NCBI RefSeq assembly: GCF_034314045.1
Contig: NZ_JAVIWL010000001.1
Location: forward strand, 5,084,001 to 5,148,000
DNA from: Glaciimonas sp. CA11.2
GTDB lineage: Bacteria; Pseudomonadota; Gammaproteobacteria; Burkholderiales; Burkholderiaceae_D
Direction: 5' to 3'
Length of the DNA: 64,000 nucleotides
A program made the translations under genes and the position numbers. Below the pieces are notes generated by a model. The model was given only the letters and a program-made list of their open reading frames with translations. It ran no database searches and was not told the origin of the DNA. How positions within the stretch are numbered: position 1 is the stretch's first letter; the number at the start of each line of letters is the position of its first letter. Of the stretch, positions 63,111 to 64,000 are shown piece after piece.

Positions 63111-64000
63111 TTAATAATCCCTATATATAATTTTTTTAGTCATCTGCGGGTATTGCGAAAGTAAAGAGTTGTCAGTAATTTTCTTTGGTTGTATATCCCC
63201 TTCCATGTTGTCGGTTGGCACTCAATTTAAAGCGGTAATAGAGCACTTGCGAATACCTGAAAAGCGCTACAGTCGGGAGCGATGCAAGTCCAATTGCTGC
63301 TTGTCAGTCCGGGTGGTAGCATCATCTTCGCGAAATCCCAACAAACGCTGACCTAGTAACCAACGTGGCGTGCCAACGTCGCATAGTGGGAGCAACAACA
63401 TAGTCAACCGAAGTCAAGTTCAAGCTTACGAAGCTGGTAACGGATATCTCGCCACCGAAAAAAACTTAGTTTCAGCGAAATAAATAGTGACTTAAGATTA
63501 GCAACACGAAATATCCGAAGCAAATCAAAAAATTCGTCCGTGATTCAAATTAATTCAATCCAACATTAAAGTAAGCTCTCTTTCACATGCTTCGCTCTTG
63601 AGCGGCGCAGCGATTCGCCACGGCTACCCGAACGCATGTAAGGCTGCAGTAGCAGCAACATGTATATGCGGCAGCACAGGTCATCTGACCAACTGCAACA
63701 AGAAGCAGATACCGGTGTAAGAGGTTTGGCGAGTTACTAAACTGTACTTCAGCTAGTGAGAACGCTCAGGGGGGGGAACGATTAGTGAGCGCAATTAATG
63801 CGAACGATTTGAATACACGTGCAGATCAGCAGCACGATACTCGACGCCTGGCTAAACAGCATTCCGCAAATCATATTCACTGCAACCACCAAGACAATGA
63901 TTGTTTTTCGTTCGAACCTATCGAAAATAGGTACGTTTTCGGTACGACGGCAAACACACGTAGCCGAACTCGCCACTCGCCGGGACCTGTTCGGATAAAA
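63111..64000. other. Long intergenic or window-edge stretch
   Basis: I find no convincing gene, RNA or repeat in these 890 bases. A minus-strand frame ending at 63782 is open to the window edge and contains one hydrophobic stretch (IIVLVVAVNMICGMLF), so it could be the end of a gene beginning beyond base 64000; it has no family resemblance. Confidence 0.4.

Overview
The window reads as chromosome of a Gram-negative betaproteobacterium, most likely Burkholderiales and probably Oxalobacteraceae-like (Glaciimonas/Herminiimonas/Collimonas type). I infer this from gene content: an urtABCDE plus ureDABCEFG block, a Burkholderiales-type trimeric porin, a two-partner-secretion exoprotein with an ESPR leader, and several LIV-type transporters. 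GC looks close to 50% by eye. The exact genus cannot be fixed without searches.

Layout. 1-7000 holds the end of prmB, a YheS-type ABC-F ATPase, a DUF2520 Rossmann protein, a cystine/polar amino acid uptake pair with no ATPase gene nearby, two small minus-strand genes and a diiron ferritin-like protein. 7080-18700 is a nitrogen-scavenging unit. A plausible NtrC site and sigma54 promoter precede the urea ABC transporter urtABCDE, which is followed by nickel urease ureABC and its accessory genes ureD, E, F and G. 18700-21800 is a MarR - isochorismatase-fold hydrolase - MFS exporter set with an array of 13-bp repeats in front of marR, then a decayed permease remnant. 22000-25900 has gabD and gabT for GABA catabolism, with MocR-type direct repeats but no MocR gene.

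26100-41100 is a contact-dependent inhibition (CDI)/two-partner-secretion island on the minus strand. fhaC/cdiB and a 2901-residue fhaB/cdiA end in a DUF6883-like toxin tip, followed immediately by a DUF4926-like immunity candidate. Downstream lie displaced fragments: a 499-bp copy of the fhaB middle fused out of frame to an LPD7-like sequence, a VNN-type pre-toxin pseudogene, a ParE/Phd module and small membrane proteins. 41500-44900 has catalase and two tandem COG4705 membrane proteins.

45000-63100 is a catabolic locus built as a divergon around position 54600. The leftward arm is a LIV-type ABC transporter (binding protein, two permeases, two ATPases), an SDR dehydrogenase, a DUF1338 2-oxoadipate dioxygenase/decarboxylase (HglS type) and a D-2-hydroxyglutarate dehydrogenase (YdiJ type). 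The rightward arm is a PPOX flavoprotein, an RraA-type aldolase-like protein, a 2Fe-2S flavin reductase, a nitrilase, a polysaccharide-deacetylase-fold hydrolase and a YciI-like protein. A LysR regulator, a methyltransferase, a second binding protein and a porin follow. My inference is import of a nitrile (possibly N-heterocyclic) compound and its conversion through a 2-oxoadipate-like acid and D-2-hydroxyglutarate to 2-oxoglutarate. I do not recognise this gene combination from any described pathway, and it is the best candidate here for an undescribed system.
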